Assembly: GCF_963666255.1 (NCBI RefSeq)
Contig: NZ_OY762656.1
Coordinates: forward strand, 1,426,001-1,490,000
Direction: 5' to 3'
DNA from: an uncultured Propionivibrio sp.
GTDB lineage: Bacteria; Pseudomonadota; Gammaproteobacteria; Burkholderiales; Rhodocyclaceae
Length of the DNA: 64,000 nt
A program made the position numbers and the translations under genes. The notes beneath the pieces were generated by a model that did no database searches, was not told the origin of the DNA, and saw only the letters and a program-made list of their open reading frames with translations. Shown here piece by piece: positions 44,366 through 56,621 of this stretch. Position 1 is the stretch's first letter. Each line of letters begins with the position of its first letter.

Positions 44366-47300
44366 GTGAAGGATTCGGCGTTACCAGAGCTGCAAGGCTT
44401 GTACGACCCCGTAAATGAACATGACGCCTGCGGCGTCGGTTTTGTGGCGCATATCAAGGGCGACAAAAGCCATTCGATCATTGAACAGGGGCTGCTGATC
44501 CTGAAAAATCTGGATCACCGCGGCGCTGTTGGAGCGGATCCCCTCATGGGAGACGGAGCCGGCATCCTGGTTCAGATTCCCGATCAGTTCTTCCGGGACG
44601 AGATGGCCAAGCAGGGCGTGGTCCTGCCGCGAGCCGGCGATTACGGCATCGGCATGGTCTTCCTGCCGAAGGAAAACGCTTCCCGCCTGGCGTGCCAGGA
44701 GGAAATCGAACGTGCCGTGCGGGCGGAAGGTCAGGTGGTGATTGGCTGGCGGGATGTTCCCGTCAATCAGGACATGCCGATGTCGCCGAACGTCAAGGTG
44801 CGTGAGCCGATCATGCGCCAGATCTTCATCGGGCGCGGTGCCGACGTCATGGTCACCGATCAGCTCGAACGCAAGCTGTATATCATCCGTCGTCGTGCCG
44901 CGAACGCGATTCGCGCGCTGGGCCTCGAACACAGCAAGGAGTTTTACCAACCCTCGATGTCGGCCCGGACGATCGTCTATAAAGGGTTGTTGCTTGCCGA
45001 TCAGGTCGGCGAGTATTACCTCGACTTGCAGGATGAGCGGTTCGTCTCGGCGCTGGCGCTGGTGCACCAGCGCTTCTCGACGAATACCTTCCCCGATTGG
45101 CGTCTGGCCCACCCCTTCCGCATGATTGCGCACAACGGGGAGATCAATACGCTGCGCGGCAACTACAACTGGATGCGTGCGCGTGAAAAAGGAACCTGGT
45201 CGCCGCTGCTTGGCCCGGATCTCGAAAAGATCTGGCCGCTGATCTACCCGAACCAGTCTGACTCGGCGTCGTTCGACAACGCGCTCGAACTTCTGGTGAT
45301 GGGCGGTTACACGGTGGCACATGCCATGATGATGCTGATTCCTGAAGCCTGGGAATCGCACACGCTGATGGACGAAAAGCGCCGCGCCTTCTATGAATAT
45401 CATGCGGCGATGATGGAACCGTGGGACGGCCCCGCCGCCGTCGCCTTCACTGACGGGCGCCAGATCGGCGCGACGCTCGACCGCAACGGCTTGCGACCGG
45501 CACGCTATCTCGTCACCAACGATGACATGGTGGTGATGTCGTCGGAAGCTGGTGTGTTGCCGATTCCCGAGGAAAAAATCGTCAAGAAGTGGCGCCTTCA
45601 GCCCGGCAAGATGTTCCTGATCGATCTTGATCAGGGACGGATCATTGACGACCTCGAGATCAAGGAGTCTCTCTCGCGGCAAAAGCCTTATCAGGATTGG
45701 GTCGCACGCATCAACATCAAGCTCGACAGCTTGCCGGAGCCCGAAAAAGCCGGAGCGCCGCAGACGCCCGAGAGCCTGCTCGATCGCCAGCAAGCCTTCG
45801 GCTACACGCAGGAAGACATCAAGTTCATCCTCGAACCGATGGCCAAGTCGGGCGAGGAAGCGACCGGGTCGATGGGCAATGATTCGCCGATGGCCGTGCT
45901 CTCGGCGAAGAACAAGCTGCTCTTCAACTACTTCCGGCAGTTGTTCGCGCAGGTGACCAATCCGCCGATCGATCCGATCCGCGAGCAACTGGTCATGTCG
46001 CTCGTGTCGTTCATCGGGCCGAAGCCGAACCTGCTCGGCATCAACGAAATCAATCCGCCGTACCGTCTCGAGGTGACCCAGCCGGTGCTGACCTTCGGCG
46101 ATATCGCCAAGCTGCGCAACATCGATGCTCATACCGATGGCAAGTTCCACTCGGCTGAACTCGATATCTGCTATCCGCTGGTATGGGGCAAGGAAGGTGT
46201 CGAAGCCCGTCTGGCGTCTCTGTGCGCCGAAGCCGAAGACGCAGTGCATCGTGGTTGCAGCATCCTGATCGTATCGGATCGCAAGCTCAACAAGGACAAC
46301 GTCGCCATCCCGGCGTTGCTGGCGACCTCGGCGGTGCATCAGCATCTGGTGACGCAGGGCTTGCGCACGCGCGTCGGCCTGGTCGTCGAAACCGGTTCGG
46401 CGCGAGAAGTGCATCACTTCGCCGTACTCGCGGGCTACGGTGCCGAAGCCGTCCATCCCTACCTCGCGCTCGAAATCCTGCAAAAGATGGGTGGCGCCGA
46501 CGGTGACAAGTACGTCAAGCACTTCGTCAAGGGGATCGGCAAGGGCCTGTTGAAGGTCATGTCGAAGATGGGCATTTCGACCTATATGTCCTATACCGGT
46601 GCGCAGATCTTCGAAGCGATCGGCCTGCAGAAGAAGATGGTCGACAAGTACTTCACTGGGACCTCGTCGCAGGTCGAAGGCATCGACGTTTTCGATGTGA
46701 TGGAAGAAGCCATCCGCGTGCATAAGCAGGCGTTCGGCGACGACCCTGTGCTGGCCAATATGCTCGAAGCCGGTGGCGACTACGCCTTCCGTTCGCGCGG
46801 CGAAGAACATATGTGGACGCCGGATGCCATTGCCAAGCTGCAGCACTCGACGCGTTCGGGCAAGTACGAGACTTACAAGGAATACGCCAAGGTCATCAAC
46901 GACCAGAGCAAACGCCATATGACGCTGCGTGGCCTGTTCGAGATCAAGTCGGCGGGACCGGCGGTGCCGCTCGAGGAAGTCGAGCCGGCCAAGGACATCG
47001 TCCGGCGCTTTGCCACGGGCGCGATGTCGCTCGGATCGATCTCGACCGAGGCGCACAGCACGCTGGCGATCGCCATGAACCGGATCGGCGGCAAGTCGAA
47101 CACCGGCGAAGGCGGCGAGGACCCCGCCCGCTTCAAGAAGGTCAAGGACGGTCAGATGCTGTCCGATGTCATCGGCAAGAGCCGGATCGAACGCGATCTC
47201 GAACTCAAGGCCGGCGACAGCCTGCGCTCAGCGATCAAGCAGGTCGCTTCCGGACGTTTCGGCGTGACGGTCGAGTACCTGGCCAACAGCGACCAGATCC

Positions 47301-49048
47301 AGATCAAGATGGCGCAGGGCGCGAAGCCGGGCGAAGGCGGTCAGTTGCCGGGCCATAAGGTCTCCGAATACATCGGCTTCCTGCGCCATTCGGTGCCGGG
47401 CGTCGGTCTGATTTCGCCACCACCGCACCACGACATCTATTCGATCGAGGATTTGGCGCAGCTGATTCACGATCTGAAGAATGCCAACCCGAGCGCCTCG
47501 ATTAGCGTCAAGCTGGTGTCCGAGGTCGGCGTCGGCACGGTCGCTGCCGGTGTCACCAAGGCGAAGGCTGACCATGTCGTGATCGCCGGTCATGACGGTG
47601 GCACGGGCGCCAGCCCGCTGTCGTCGATCAAGCATGCCGGTTCGCCGTGGGAACTCGGTTTGTCGGAAACGCAGCAAACGCTGGTGCTCAACCGCTTGCG
47701 CGGTCGCGTTCGCGTCCAGGTCGACGGACAGATCAAGACCGGTCGCGACGTGCTGATCGGTGCTCTGTTGGGCGCTGATGAGTTCGGTTTTGCGACGGCG
47801 CCGCTGGTCGTCAGCGGTTGCATCATGATGCGCAAGTGTCATCTGAATACCTGTCCGGTCGGCGTGGCGACGCAGGATCCGGTGCTGCGCCGCAAGTTCA
47901 CCGGTCAGCCCGAGCATGTCGTCAATTTCTTCTTCTTCGTTGCCGAGGAAGTGCGCGAATTGATGGCGCAGATGGGTATTCGCCGCTTCGACGATCTGAT
48001 CGGTCGTTCCGATCTGCTCGACATGAAGAAGGGCGTTGCTCACTGGAAGGCGCAAGGGCTCGACTACAGCCGCATTTTCCACGCACCGGCACGGACGGCA
48101 GGCGATCCGCTCTTCCACAGCGAGACGCAGGACCACGGGCTGGCCAAGGCGCTCGACAACAAGCTGATCGAACTGGCCAAGCCGGCGCTCGACAAGGGCA
48201 AGGCGGTGCGTGTCGAACTGCCGATCGTCAATTCCAACCGCACGGTTGGTGCCATGCTTTCCGGGCGGGTGGCTTCCAAGTACGGCCATGCCGGTCTGCC
48301 GGACGACACGATCCATCTGACCTTCAACGGTTCGGCGGGCCAGAGTTTCGGCGCTTTCCTGGCGAACGGCGTCATGGTCGATCTTGTCGGCGAAGCCAAC
48401 GACTATGTCGGCAAGGGACTGTCCGGCGGACGCATCGTGGTTCGGCCGAATCCGGACTTTGCCGGTGACCCGGCCAAGAACATCATCGTCGGCAACACCG
48501 TGCTCTACGGTGCGACCGAGGGTGAGGCCTTTTTCGCCGGGGTAGCGGGCGAACGCTTCGCCGTGCGCAATTCCGGCGCGACGGCGGTGGTCGAAGGCGT
48601 CGGCGATCATGGTTGCGAATACATGACCGGCGGAACGGTGGTCGTGCTCGGTATGACCGGCCGGAACTTCGCGGCCGGGATGTCCGGTGGCGTGGCCTAC
48701 GTTTTTGACCCCGAGGGCAGCTTCGAATCGCGCTGTAACATGGCGCAGGTTGCGCTGGAGCCCGTCGAGGACGAAATCGCTGCGCGCAAGGGCAGCGGCG
48801 TCGGCGACGAACTTGAGAGCCATGGCAAGGTCGATGTCCGCCACCTGGGACTGGCCGACGAAGTGCTGCTCAAGGGCCTGATCGAAAAACATGCCAAATA
48901 CACGGGCAGCCTGCGCGCGCGCGGAATTCTCGACGACTGGTCGAACAGCCGCGCACGCTTCGTCAAGGTCATGCCGCATGAGTATCGTCGGGCGCTGACG
49001 GAAATGGCGGCGCAGAAATCGGAAAAATTGCAACAGGAGGCTGTATAA
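44366..49048 (+). CDS. gltB: Glutamate synthase (NADPH) large subunit
   Basis: The protein is about 1560 aa. The N-terminal class II glutaminase domain starts at the Cys of [14 protein letters not shown], and the short peptide before this Cys is removed in the mature enzyme. The central and FMN-binding domains carry [28 protein letters not shown] and the 3Fe-4S cysteines in [17 protein letters not shown]-terminal beta-helix follows. It makes two glutamates from glutamine and 2-oxoglutarate. I prefer GTG 44366, with GAGG eight bases upstream. An in-frame GTG at 44330 would add 12 residues. gltD follows directly. Confidence 0.96.
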   Translation: MKDSALPELQGLYDPVNEHDACGVGFVAHIKGDKSHSIIEQGLLILKNLDHRGAVGADPLMGDGAGILVQIPDQFFRDEMAKQGVVLPRAGDYGIGMVFLPKENASRLACQEEIERAVRAEGQVVIGWRDVPVNQDMPMSPNVKVREPIMRQIFIGRGADVMVTDQLERKLYIIRRRAANAIRALGLEHSKEFYQPSMSARTIVYKGLLLADQVGEYYLDLQDERFVSALALVHQRFSTNTFPDWRLAHPFRMIAHNGEINTLRGNYNWMRAREKGTWSPLLGPDLEKIWPLIYPNQSDSASFDNALELLVMGGYTVAHAMMMLIPEAWESHTLMDEKRRAFYEYHAAMMEPWDGPAAVAFTDGRQIGATLDRNGLRPARYLVTNDDMVVMSSEAGVLPIPEEKIVKKWRLQPGKMFLIDLDQGRIIDDLEIKESLSRQKPYQDWVARINIKLDSLPEPEKAGAPQTPESLLDRQQAFGYTQEDIKFILEPMAKSGEEATGSMGNDSPMAVLSAKNKLLFNYFRQLFAQVTNPPIDPIREQLVMSLVSFIGPKPNLLGINEINPPYRLEVTQPVLTFGDIAKLRNIDAHTDGKFHSAELDICYPLVWGKEGVEARLASLCAEAEDAVHRGCSILIVSDRKLNKDNVAIPALLATSAVHQHLVTQGLRTRVGLVVETGSAREVHHFAVLAGYGAEAVHPYLALEILQKMGGADGDKYVKHFVKGIGKGLLKVMSKMGISTYMSYTGAQIFEAIGLQKKMVDKYFTGTSSQVEGIDVFDVMEEAIRVHKQAFGDDPVLANMLEAGGDYAFRSRGEEHMWTPDAIAKLQHSTRSGKYETYKEYAKVINDQSKRHMTLRGLFEIKSAGPAVPLEEVEPAKDIVRRFATGAMSLGSISTEAHSTLAIAMNRIGGKSNTGEGGEDPARFKKVKDGQMLSDVIGKSRIERDLELKAGDSLRSAIKQVASGRFGVTVEYLANSDQIQIKMAQGAKPGEGGQLPGHKVSEYIGFLRHSVPGVGLISPPPHHDIYSIEDLAQLIHDLKNANPSASISVKLVSEVGVGTVAAGVTKAKADHVVIAGHDGGTGASPLSSIKHAGSPWELGLSETQQTLVLNRLRGRVRVQVDGQIKTGRDVLIGALLGADEFGFATAPLVVSGCIMMRKCHLNTCPVGVATQDPVLRRKFTGQPEHVVNFFFFVAEEVRELMAQMGIRRFDDLIGRSDLLDMKKGVAHWKAQGLDYSRIFHAPARTAGDPLFHSETQDHGLAKALDNKLIELAKPALDKGKAVRVELPIVNSNRTVGAMLSGRVASKYGHAGLPDDTIHLTFNGSAGQSFGAFLANGVMVDLVGEANDYVGKGLSGGRIVVRPNPDFAGDPAKNIIVGNTVLYGATEGEAFFAGVAGERFAVRNSGATAVVEGVGDHGCEYMTGGTVVVLGMTGRNFAAGMSGGVAYVFDPEGSFESRCNMAQVALEPVEDEIAARKGSGVGDELESHGKVDVRHLGLADEVLLKGLIEKHAKYTGSLRARGILDDWSNSRARFVKVMPHEYRRALTEMAAQKSEKLQQEAV

Positions 49049-50515
49049 ATGGGAAAGCCGACCGGCTTCATGGAAAATCCGCGTCTCTCCGAGGCCTATG
49101 AGCCTGCCGAAGCGCGCTTGAAGCACTATCGTGAGTTTGTGGCCACGCTCAACGACGAGCAGGCCAGCGTCCAGGGGTCGCGCTGCATGGACTGCGGCAT
49201 TCCCTTTTGCCACAACGGTTGTCCGGTCAACAACGTGATTCCGGACTGGAACGATCTCGTTTACCGCAACAATTGGCAGCGCGCACTCGAAGTACTGCAT
49301 TCGACCAACAACTTCCCGGACTTCACCGGCCGTATCTGTCCGGCGCCGTGCGAAGCCGCCTGTACGCTCAATATCAACAACGAGGCCGTTGGCATCAAGT
49401 CGATCGAGCATGCCATCATCGACAAGGGATGGCAGATGGGTTGGGTTGTGCCGCAGGTGCCGAAGGTCAAGACCGGCAAGAAGGTGGCGGTCGTCGGTTC
49501 GGGCCCGTCGGGACTGGCCGCAGCGCAGCAGTTGGCGCGTGCCGGGCACGATGTGACGGTGTTCGAGAAAAACGATCGCCCGGGCGGACTCGTCGGTTAC
49601 GGTATCCCCGACTTCAAGCTCGACAAGTCGCTGATCGAGCGGCGTGTCAAGCAGATGCAGGCCGAGGGCGTTGTCTTCCGTACCAAGGTGCTGGTCGGTT
49701 GCAAGGACGTTCCGGCCGGCATCAACTGCGATGCGACCGAATTTGTCAGCGCCGACGACCTCAAGCGTGACTTCGATGCGGTCGTTCTGGCCGCCGGCTC
49801 GGAAGTGCCGCGCGACCTGCCGATTCCCGGGCGCGAACTCAAGGGGGTGTATGCCGCCCTGGAGTTCCTGATTCCCCAGAACAAGCAGGTGGCGACGACC
49901 AAAACGAACCCGATCAGCGCCAAGGGTAAGCATGTCGTCGTCATTGGTGGCGGCGATACCGGGTCGGACTGTGTCGGCACGAGTTACCGTCATGGCGCCG
50001 CGTCGGTGACGCAGTTCGAGGTGATGCCGTGTCCTCCGGATCAGGAGAACAAGCCGCTGACCTGGCCGTACTGGCCGCTCAAGCTGCGGACCTCGACCTC
50101 GCACCTCGAGGGCAACACGCAGCGCGTCTATTCGATCCTGACGAAGGAGTTCGTCGGCGAAAACGGACAGCTCAAGTCGCTCAATACGGTCGAAGTCGAG
50201 TGGAAGGGCGGGAAAATGGTTGAGGTTCCGGGGTCTGAGAAGACCTACCAGGCCGACCTTGTCTTCCTGGCCATGGGCTTTCTCGGTCCGGTTGGCGGTC
50301 TGCTGGATGCCTTCGGCGTCGAGAAGGATGGGCGCGGGAACGCGAAGGCGACGACCGACGGCGAAGGCTGCTATGCGACCAGTGTCAGCAAGGTGTTCGC
50401 GGCTGGCGACGTGCGCCGTGGGCAATCCCTGGTGGTTTGGGCCATCCGCGAAGGGCGTCAGTGTGCGCGCGAGGTTGATGCCTTCCTGATGGGGACGACC
50501 ACGCTCCCCCGTTAA
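49049..50515 (+). CDS. gltD: Glutamate synthase small subunit
   Basis: This 488-aa protein passes electrons from NADPH through FAD and 4Fe-4S clusters to GltB. Cysteine motifs are [14 protein letters not shown] and CPAPCEAAC. The FAD-binding GxGxxG is in [19 protein letters not shown], and the NADPH site in [13 protein letters not shown]. The ATG is immediately after the gltB TAA, with AGGAGG inside the end of gltB. A terminator follows. Confidence 0.96.
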   Translation: MGKPTGFMENPRLSEAYEPAEARLKHYREFVATLNDEQASVQGSRCMDCGIPFCHNGCPVNNVIPDWNDLVYRNNWQRALEVLHSTNNFPDFTGRICPAPCEAACTLNINNEAVGIKSIEHAIIDKGWQMGWVVPQVPKVKTGKKVAVVGSGPSGLAAAQQLARAGHDVTVFEKNDRPGGLVGYGIPDFKLDKSLIERRVKQMQAEGVVFRTKVLVGCKDVPAGINCDATEFVSADDLKRDFDAVVLAAGSEVPRDLPIPGRELKGVYAALEFLIPQNKQVATTKTNPISAKGKHVVVIGGGDTGSDCVGTSYRHGAASVTQFEVMPCPPDQENKPLTWPYWPLKLRTSTSHLEGNTQRVYSILTKEFVGENGQLKSLNTVEVEWKGGKMVEVPGSEKTYQADLVFLAMGFLGPVGGLLDAFGVEKDGRGNAKATTDGEGCYATSVSKVFAAGDVRRGQSLVVWAIREGRQCAREVDAFLMGTTTLPR

Positions 50516-50534
50516 TGCACCTGTCGTTAAACAG

Positions 50535-50569
50535 AACCCCGTTCCGGCTATGCCGGCGCGGGGTTTTTT
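50535..50569 (+). terminator. Terminator after gltD
   Basis: AACCCCG (50535-50541) pairs with CGGGGTT (50559-50565), with an inner CCGGC/GCCGG stem and a T6 tract. Confidence 0.85.
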
Positions 50570-50627
50570 ACTTCTGCTTCGGCGGCAGCTATGGCATAGT
50601 AGCGGCTGATTTGATCAGGGAGGGGCG

Positions 50628-51368
50628 ATGAATTCCGAGTTGCAGAGATCGTTGCAGGTCAGTGTGCTGCCCGGTTCGCTTGACGGTTACATGCTGGTCA
50701 TTCTGGTGATCATGGTTGTCGCCGGTATCGTCGGCGGTGTGGCAAATTTCTATCTCAGTGAGCGGCAGGGCGAGGCGGGGCGGCGCGACCTCGGCAAGTA
50801 CCTCACGCTTGGCGTGACGGCTGCGCTGACCGTTCCCTTGTTCCTGAACATGATTTCGAGCAATCTGCTCGAAGCGGCGAGAACGCGACCGGTCGACTTT
50901 TTCGTGTTTGCCGGGTTCTGCCTTATCTATGTCGTTTCTTCGCGACGCCTGTTCGAAAATGTCGCCAACCGGCTGCGTTTCCAGATGGACCAGATGAAGC
51001 GCGAGATGGTCGAGATCAAGGAGCAGCGGCATGAACCGCAGGCATCTCCGGTGGCCCGCGAAGAAGCTGCGGTGTCGGCTGAGTCGTCAGCGGGGCGTTC
51101 CGCTGAAAACGGCAAGGAGGCGCTGGCGTACAACGATATCGAGATCCTGCGCGCGCTGGCCGAGGAAAATTATGTCTTCGGCAATCTGGCGGGCTTGACG
51201 GAAAAGACCGGACTGGCGCGCGAGCAAGTGAGCGCACGGCTGACGGTCCTCAAGAATCTCGGCGTCATCGAAACGCGCATCAATGACAAGGGCGTGCTGC
51301 ACTGGTATGTGTCGCCGAAGGGCAAGCAGATGCTCGGCGAAATCCTTTCGGGGCAGGACGACCGCTGA
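50628..51368 (+). CDS. Membrane-anchored winged-helix protein of unknown function
   Basis: I do not recognise a named family with confidence. This 246-aa protein has three hydrophobic helices (about residues 21-43, 57-77, 89-106), then a basic amphipathic coiled-coil stretch (ENVANRLRFQMDQMKREM). A variable linker and a C-terminal winged helix-turn-helix of MarR-like form follow (YNDIEILRALAEENYVFGNL; LTVLKNLGVIETR; LHWYVSPKGKQML). It could sense a signal at the membrane and bind DNA or a protein with its C-terminal domain. The three-helix part resembles YEATS-associated membrane proteins only weakly. It stands alone between terminators. Confidence 0.7.
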   Translation: MNSELQRSLQVSVLPGSLDGYMLVILVIMVVAGIVGGVANFYLSERQGEAGRRDLGKYLTLGVTAALTVPLFLNMISSNLLEAARTRPVDFFVFAGFCLIYVVSSRRLFENVANRLRFQMDQMKREMVEIKEQRHEPQASPVAREEAAVSAESSAGRSAENGKEALAYNDIEILRALAEENYVFGNLAGLTEKTGLAREQVSARLTVLKNLGVIETRINDKGVLHWYVSPKGKQMLGEILSGQDDR

Positions 51369-51393
51369 GCGGAATCGTCCTGCCGTGGTAATC

Positions 51394-51428
51394 AAGGCCG
51401 GCTGGCGACAGTCCGGTCTTTTAATTTT
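51394..51428 (+). terminator. Terminator before glmU
   Basis: AAGGCCGG (51394-51401) pairs with CCGGTCTT (51413-51420), with one G-T pair, followed by a T-rich tract (TTAATTTT). It would end the winged-helix gene transcript 16 bases before glmU. Confidence 0.6.
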
Positions 51429-51443
51429 GAAGAAGTACGCGCA

Positions 51444-52796
51444 ATGAATATCGTCATCTTGGCGGCAGGGCAGGGAAAGCGCATGCATTCCAACTTGCCT
51501 AAGGTTCTCCATCCCATCGCCGGCAAGGCGCTCGTTTCTCATGTGATCGATACGGCGCGCAGCCTGTCGCCGCAGAAACTCTGCGTCGTCTATGGCCACG
51601 GCGGCGAAATCGTCCGCAACGCGCTGTCCGCACCAGATATCGCCTGGGCATTGCAGGAACCGCAACTGGGAACGGGCCACGCGGTGCAACAGGCGCTACC
51701 GCATCTTGACCGGCAAGGGACGACGCTGGTGCTCTATGGCGACGTGCCGCTGACGTCGGCGGAGACCTTGCGGCGATTGTTGCATGCTGCCGAGAATGCG
51801 CTGGCCGTGTTGACGGTCGTGCTGGACGATCCGAGCGGCTACGGGCGTATTGTGCGCAATTCGGCCGGCCAGGTCGTCCGCATCGTCGAACAAAAGGACG
51901 CGACAGCCGAGGAGCGGACGATACGCGAGATCAATACCGGCATCATGGCGATGCCGACGGCACGCCTCGACGACTGGTTGGGGCGTCTGTCGAACAACAA
52001 TGCGCAGCGCGAATACTACCTGACCGATATCGTCGGCATGGCTGTTGCGGAGGGCTTGCCGGTATGCACTGCGCATCCTCAGCATGACTGGGAAGTGCTG
52101 GGCGTGAACAGCAAGGTTCAGCTCGCTGAACTCGAACGCATCCACCAGCGGTGCACGGCAGATCGACTGATGGAGCAAGGCGTACGACTCGCCGATCCGG
52201 CGCGGCTCGACGTGCGCGGCGAACTGGTGTGCGGGCGCGACGTGTTCATCGACGTCAATTGCGTCTTCGAGGGACGCGTCGAGCTTGGCGATGCGGTCAG
52301 CATCGGTCCGAACTGCGTCATCAAGCAGGCAAGGATCGGTGCGGGGGCGCGAATCGCCGCGTTCACCCATATCGAGGACGCGGTGGTCGGTCCGGATGGG
52401 CAAATCGGCCCCTATGCGCGCTTGCGGCCCGGCACAGAACTCGCAGAGGATGTGCACGTCGGTAATTTTGTCGAAATCAAGAAGAGCACGGTCGCCGCGC
52501 ATTCAAAAGCCAATCATCTTGCCTATATCGGCGATGCGACGATCGGTCGCAACGTCAATGTCGGCGCCGGTACGATTACCTGCAATTATGACGGTGCCAA
52601 CAAACACCGGACTGTCATCGAGGATGAAGCCTTCATCGGCTCGGACACTCAGCTGGTTGCTCCGGTGACGGTCGGGAAGGGCGCGACGCTCGGTGCCGGC
52701 ACGACCTTGACCAAGGATGCACCGGCGGGGGCGCTCGTCATCACGCGCGCCAAGCAGACGGCGATCGAGGGCTGGAAGCGCCCGACCAAGAAGTGA
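51444..52796 (+). CDS. glmU: Bifunctional GlmU (N-acetylglucosamine-1-P uridyltransferase)
   Basis: This 450-aa enzyme has an N-terminal uridyltransferase domain ([28 protein letters not shown]). The C-terminal acetyltransferase is a left-handed beta-helix of hexapeptide repeats ([21 protein letters not shown]). Catalytic and CoA-binding segments include [19 protein letters not shown] and [10 protein letters not shown]. It makes UDP-GlcNAc for peptidoglycan and LPS. glmS follows after 41 bases, so one transcript for the two is likely. Confidence 0.96.
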   Translation: MNIVILAAGQGKRMHSNLPKVLHPIAGKALVSHVIDTARSLSPQKLCVVYGHGGEIVRNALSAPDIAWALQEPQLGTGHAVQQALPHLDRQGTTLVLYGDVPLTSAETLRRLLHAAENALAVLTVVLDDPSGYGRIVRNSAGQVVRIVEQKDATAEERTIREINTGIMAMPTARLDDWLGRLSNNNAQREYYLTDIVGMAVAEGLPVCTAHPQHDWEVLGVNSKVQLAELERIHQRCTADRLMEQGVRLADPARLDVRGELVCGRDVFIDVNCVFEGRVELGDAVSIGPNCVIKQARIGAGARIAAFTHIEDAVVGPDGQIGPYARLRPGTELAEDVHVGNFVEIKKSTVAAHSKANHLAYIGDATIGRNVNVGAGTITCNYDGANKHRTVIEDEAFIGSDTQLVAPVTVGKGATLGAGTTLTKDAPAGALVITRAKQTAIEGWKRPTKK

Positions 52797-52837
52797 GCGG
52801 GCGTATTCATTATTCATTTTTTGCAGTGGGCTGAATT

Positions 52838-54667
52838 ATGTGTGGCATTGTTGCAGCGGTCGCTGATCGCAATATCGTTCCCGTCCTCCTCGAGGGGCTT
52901 CGCCGCCTCGAATACCGAGGCTATGATTCGGCCGGGCTGGCGCTGGTCGACGGTGAGGGGCTGAAGCGCTTGCGCTCGGTCGGTCGGGTCGCCGAACTGG
53001 CGGCGCAGGCCGAAAGCACTGCCGCAGCGGGGGGCTCCGGCATCGCCCACACGCGGTGGGCGACGCATGGCGTGCCATGCGAGCGGAATGCGCACCCGCA
53101 TATTTCCGGCGGATTGGCCGTTGTCCATAACGGCATCATCGAGAACCACGAGAGTCTACGGACCCGGCTCAAGGCCGAAGGCTACGAATTTACCTCGGAT
53201 ACGGATACCGAGGTCGTTGCACATCTGGTGGCTTCGGAACTCCGTAAGACGCCGGAGTTTTTCACTGCGGTGCGCTCGGCGATCGCCCAGTTGCAGGGTG
53301 CTTATGCGCTTGCCATCCTGCGTGAAAGCGAGCCGGAGCGCATCATTGTCGCTCGCGAAGGTTCTCCGTTGCTGCTCGGCGTGGCGGAAGACGGTAATTA
53401 TGCGGCATCCGACGCTTCGGCCTTGCTGCAGGTGACCCGGCGCATCGTCTATCTGGAAAACGGCGATTGCGCGGAAATCACGCGCACTGGCGTGCGGGTG
53501 ATGCGCGTCGATGGGACGCCGGTGTCGCGGCCGGAATGCGAATCGCATCTCTCTGCCGATGCGGTCGAACTCGGCCAATATCGCCATTACATGCAGAAGG
53601 AGATCTTCGAGCAGCCGGTGGCCTTGGCCAACACGCTCGAAATGCTCGGTACGGCGCGCAGCATCCAGCCGGGCCTGTTCGGCGCGAAAACCGAGGAGTT
53701 GCTCAGTGATGTGCACCAGGTGCTGATCGTCGCCTGCGGCACGAGTTATCACGCCGGTCTCGTCGCGCGTTACTGGCTCGAAGGAATCGCTGGCGTGCCC
53801 TGCAATGTCGAGGTGGCAAGCGAATACCGCTATCGCGACTCGGTGTCGGACCCGCAGACGCTGGTGGTGACGCTGTCGCAATCGGGCGAGACGGCGGATA
53901 CGCTGGCGGCATTGCAGCATGCCAAGTCGCTCGGCATGACCCGTACCTTATGCATCTGCAATGTGCCGGAATCGTCGCTGGTGCGCGAGAATGCGCTGCG
54001 CTTCATTACGCGGGCGGGGCCGGAAATTGGTGTGGCGTCCACCAAGGCCTTCACCACGCAGTTGGCGGCTTTGTATTTGCTGACACTGATCTTTGCCAAA
54101 CTTCGCGGCAGGCTCGCCCCGGAGGTTGAGATGGCCGAGTTGCAGGCCTTGCGGCATTTGCCCGTCGCGGTCGGCAAGGTGCTGGCGCTGGAGTCGGCAA
54201 TCAAGACCTGGTCGGAAGATTTCGCGATGAAGCAGGATGCCTTGTTCCTGGGGCGGGGGCGTCATTATCCGATTGCGCTCGAAGGCGCACTCAAGCTCAA
54301 GGAAATCACCTACATCCATGCCGAGGCCTATCCGGCTGGTGAACTCAAGCACGGGCCGCTGGCGCTCGTCGACAAGGACATGCCGGTCATTGCCGTGGCA
54401 CCGAATGACGTTCTGCTGGAAAAACTGAAGTCGAACCTGCAGGAAGTGCGTGCGCGCGGCGGCGAGTTGTACGTGTTTGCCGACGCGGATAGCGAAATGC
54501 CGGCCTCGGACGGCGTGCATGTGATGCGCTTGCCCGAGCACTATGGGCAGTTGTCGGCCTTGCTGCATGTCATCCCGTTGCAGTTGCTCGCGTATCACGT
54601 TGCGCTGGTGCGCGGCACTGATGTCGACAAGCCGCGTAACCTCGCGAAGTCTGTGACCGTGGAATAA
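52838..54667 (+). CDS. glmS: Glutamine-fructose-6-phosphate aminotransferase
   Basis: This 609-aa enzyme makes glucosamine-6-phosphate, the first step of hexosamine synthesis. The N-terminal nucleophile Cys2 is in [12 protein letters not shown], and the glutaminase domain also has HTRWATHG. Two SIS domains bind sugar phosphate ([28 protein letters not shown]). The tail [13 protein letters not shown] is the family C-terminus. No glmS ribozyme-like element is seen upstream, as expected outside Firmicutes. Confidence 0.97.
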   Translation: MCGIVAAVADRNIVPVLLEGLRRLEYRGYDSAGLALVDGEGLKRLRSVGRVAELAAQAESTAAAGGSGIAHTRWATHGVPCERNAHPHISGGLAVVHNGIIENHESLRTRLKAEGYEFTSDTDTEVVAHLVASELRKTPEFFTAVRSAIAQLQGAYALAILRESEPERIIVAREGSPLLLGVAEDGNYAASDASALLQVTRRIVYLENGDCAEITRTGVRVMRVDGTPVSRPECESHLSADAVELGQYRHYMQKEIFEQPVALANTLEMLGTARSIQPGLFGAKTEELLSDVHQVLIVACGTSYHAGLVARYWLEGIAGVPCNVEVASEYRYRDSVSDPQTLVVTLSQSGETADTLAALQHAKSLGMTRTLCICNVPESSLVRENALRFITRAGPEIGVASTKAFTTQLAALYLLTLIFAKLRGRLAPEVEMAELQALRHLPVAVGKVLALESAIKTWSEDFAMKQDALFLGRGRHYPIALEGALKLKEITYIHAEAYPAGELKHGPLALVDKDMPVIAVAPNDVLLEKLKSNLQEVRARGGELYVFADADSEMPASDGVHVMRLPEHYGQLSALLHVIPLQLLAYHVALVRGTDVDKPRNLAKSVTVE

Positions 54668-54718
54668 TTTCAACGGTATTGCTATGTGAGTTGAAGGAAT
54701 AGAGCGGGTCGGGCTGGC

Positions 54719-54752
54719 AAAAATGGTCGGGGGATTCTCCGGCCATTTTTTG
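54719..54752 (+). terminator. Terminator after glmS
   Basis: AAAAATGGTCGG (54719-54730) pairs with CCGGCCATTTTT (54739-54750), with one G-T pair and a nine-base loop. The right arm ends in the T run. Confidence 0.8.
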
Positions 54753-55194
54753 TTTGCCGATCGGTCTCCACGGCTGTTGATCGCAACGCTTCCGTCAGGC
54801 GAGTGTCGTCGGGCGTGCTGGCGCTGACTGGCTGAATCAACCGGGCGTTCGTTTCCCGACGATGTAGGTGGTTCGCGATCTGTTCCTGCCAGTCATCGCG
54901 GCCCGAGATGACAGATCTTTTTCAGGTCCCCGGCCCAAATATGCCCCAAGTGATCGCCGCCCGGCGCATGTGCCAGGCAAAATAGATCGCCGATTGTCAC
55001 GTCCCGCAAGGTGTCGGCGTGTTAGTATCCTGCCTTCCTCGTGTTGCCATTTATCAGTCTTGGCGACCGTCCGAAGTGGTCTGGCACTCCCGCCCGACCC
55101 GATTTACTCCCAATGTGTTTGCCCGGACTGGTTCGTGCTCAGTCGAAAAACCTTGTTTTTCGCGCACGCATGGCAAATACCGGAGCACCCCTGC
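54753..55194. other. Intergenic leader region before rhlE
   Basis: This stretch of about 440 bases has no recognisable gene. The rhlE frame is open far upstream (to 54868), but that extension has no family similarity. An eight-base inverted repeat, CGAAAAAC (55144-55151) with GTTTTTCG (55155-55162), lies about 30 bases before the rhlE start. Long 5' leaders are common for cold-inducible DEAD-box genes, but I see no classical cold-box. Confidence 0.4.
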
Positions 55195-56538
55195 ATGACG
55201 TTTACCGAACTGGGTCTCGCCCCCGAGATCCTGCGTGCCATTGCCGATCAAGGCTATGAGACGCCCACCCCGATTCAGGCGCAAGCCATCCCCGTCGTCC
55301 TTTCCGGGCGCGATCTGATGGCCTGTGCGCAAACCGGCACCGGCAAGACCGCCGGCTTTTCCCTGCCGATTCTCAACCGCCTGGCGACATCCCGTCGGAC
55401 CGGGCCGCGCAAGATCCGCGCGCTGATCCTCACGCCGACGCGTGAATTGGCCGCACAAGTTGAAGAGAGCGTGAGCACCTACGGCGCGCATCTGCCCTTT
55501 ACTTCGCACGTCATGTTTGGCGGCGTCGGCATCAATCCGCAGATCGCTGCGCTCAAGAAGGGCGTGGACATTCTTGTCGCCACCCCCGGGCGTCTGCTCG
55601 ATCACGCCCAGCAGGGCACCGTCGACCTGTCCGGTGTCGAGGTCTTCGTTCTCGATGAAGCCGACCGCATGCTCGACATGGGCTTCATCCATGACATCAA
55701 GCGCGTGATCAAGCTGGTGCCGAAGCAGCGCCAGAACCTGATGTTCTCGGCGACTTTCTCCGATGAAATTCGCGCACTGGCCACCGGTCTGCTGACCGAA
55801 CCTGAGTATGTTGAATCGGAGCGCCGCAACACGGCGTCCGAGTTGGTCAAGCAATGCGTCTACAAAGTCGATCGTGAGCGCAAGCGCGATCTCCTCATCG
55901 ACCTTATTCGTGAGAAAAACTGGCATCAGGTGCTGGTATTTACGCGCACCAAGTGGGGCGCCAATGGGCTGGTCGAAAAACTGCTCAAGGCAGGCATCGA
56001 GGCGAGCGCCATTCACGGCAACAAGAGCCAGAACGCGCGCACGCGGGCGCTGGCCGACTTCAAGAGCGGCCAGTTGCATGTGCTGGTGGCGACCGATATT
56101 GCTGCGCGTGGCATCGATATCAACGAATTGCCGCACGTTGTCAATTACGAACTGCCGAATGTCGCCGAGGATTATGTACATCGCATTGGCCGGACGGGGC
56201 GCGCTGGTGTCGAGGGGGCTGCGGTTTCCCTGGTGTGTGTCGATGAACACAAACTCCTGCGCGATATCGAGCGCCTGATCAAGAAGCCGATCGAGGTGCT
56301 GGAGCATCCGGGATATGCGCCTGATCCGACGATTCGCGCTGAGCCCATCATGATGCGCTCGGCCAGTCCCAAGGGGCGTGGCGGCCAGCGTTCGTCGGCG
56401 CCGCGATCGGGGACGGGCGCGCCGCGCGGCGGCACACCAAAACAGAAGGCGACGGCCAAAATCCAGAGCGGCGGCCAACGCAGCGGAACCGCGAAACCGG
56501 CAGGCGCCGCGCAGCATCGCGGTAGCCGACACCACTAG
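55195..56538 (+). CDS. rhlE: DEAD-box ATP-dependent RNA helicase RhlE
   Basis: This 447-aa helicase has the DEAD-box core: Q motif ([13 protein letters not shown]), Walker A AQTGTGKT (45-52), DEAD in [12 protein letters not shown] in FSATF, and [10 protein letters not shown]. The C-terminal tail is Arg/Gly/Ser-rich ([14 protein letters not shown]), typical of RhlE-like proteins acting in rRNA maturation and RNA turnover. The start ATG 55195 has CGGAG (55181-55185) upstream and begins at the conserved MTFTELGL. A longer frame upstream is rejected. Confidence 0.94.
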   Translation: MTFTELGLAPEILRAIADQGYETPTPIQAQAIPVVLSGRDLMACAQTGTGKTAGFSLPILNRLATSRRTGPRKIRALILTPTRELAAQVEESVSTYGAHLPFTSHVMFGGVGINPQIAALKKGVDILVATPGRLLDHAQQGTVDLSGVEVFVLDEADRMLDMGFIHDIKRVIKLVPKQRQNLMFSATFSDEIRALATGLLTEPEYVESERRNTASELVKQCVYKVDRERKRDLLIDLIREKNWHQVLVFTRTKWGANGLVEKLLKAGIEASAIHGNKSQNARTRALADFKSGQLHVLVATDIAARGIDINELPHVVNYELPNVAEDYVHRIGRTGRAGVEGAAVSLVCVDEHKLLRDIERLIKKPIEVLEHPGYAPDPTIRAEPIMMRSASPKGRGGQRSSAPRSGTGAPRGGTPKQKATAKIQSGGQRSGTAKPAGAAQHRGSRHH

Positions 56539-56621
56539 TTTCCGGGAGCCTCTGTTGCTTTTCATCGCCACGCCGCCCGACGTGCGGTGCATGCGCATGG
56601 GGCGCTCCCTTACCCGTCGGG

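Noticed and set aside
44381-47056. Long minus-strand open frame opposite gltB
   Set aside because: Same GC-driven antisense artefact; no domain, no ribosome-binding site, opposite an intact gltB.
47228-50425. Open frame of more than 1000 codons on the minus strand opposite gltB and gltD
   Set aside because: It lies wholly opposite two certain genes, is rich in Arg, His and Asp from antisense reading of GC-rich codons, and has no recognisable domain.
54868-55194. Upstream extension of rhlE giving a 556-residue protein
   Set aside because: The added residues have no family counterpart, while ATG 55195 has a ribosome-binding site and matches the conserved N-terminus.
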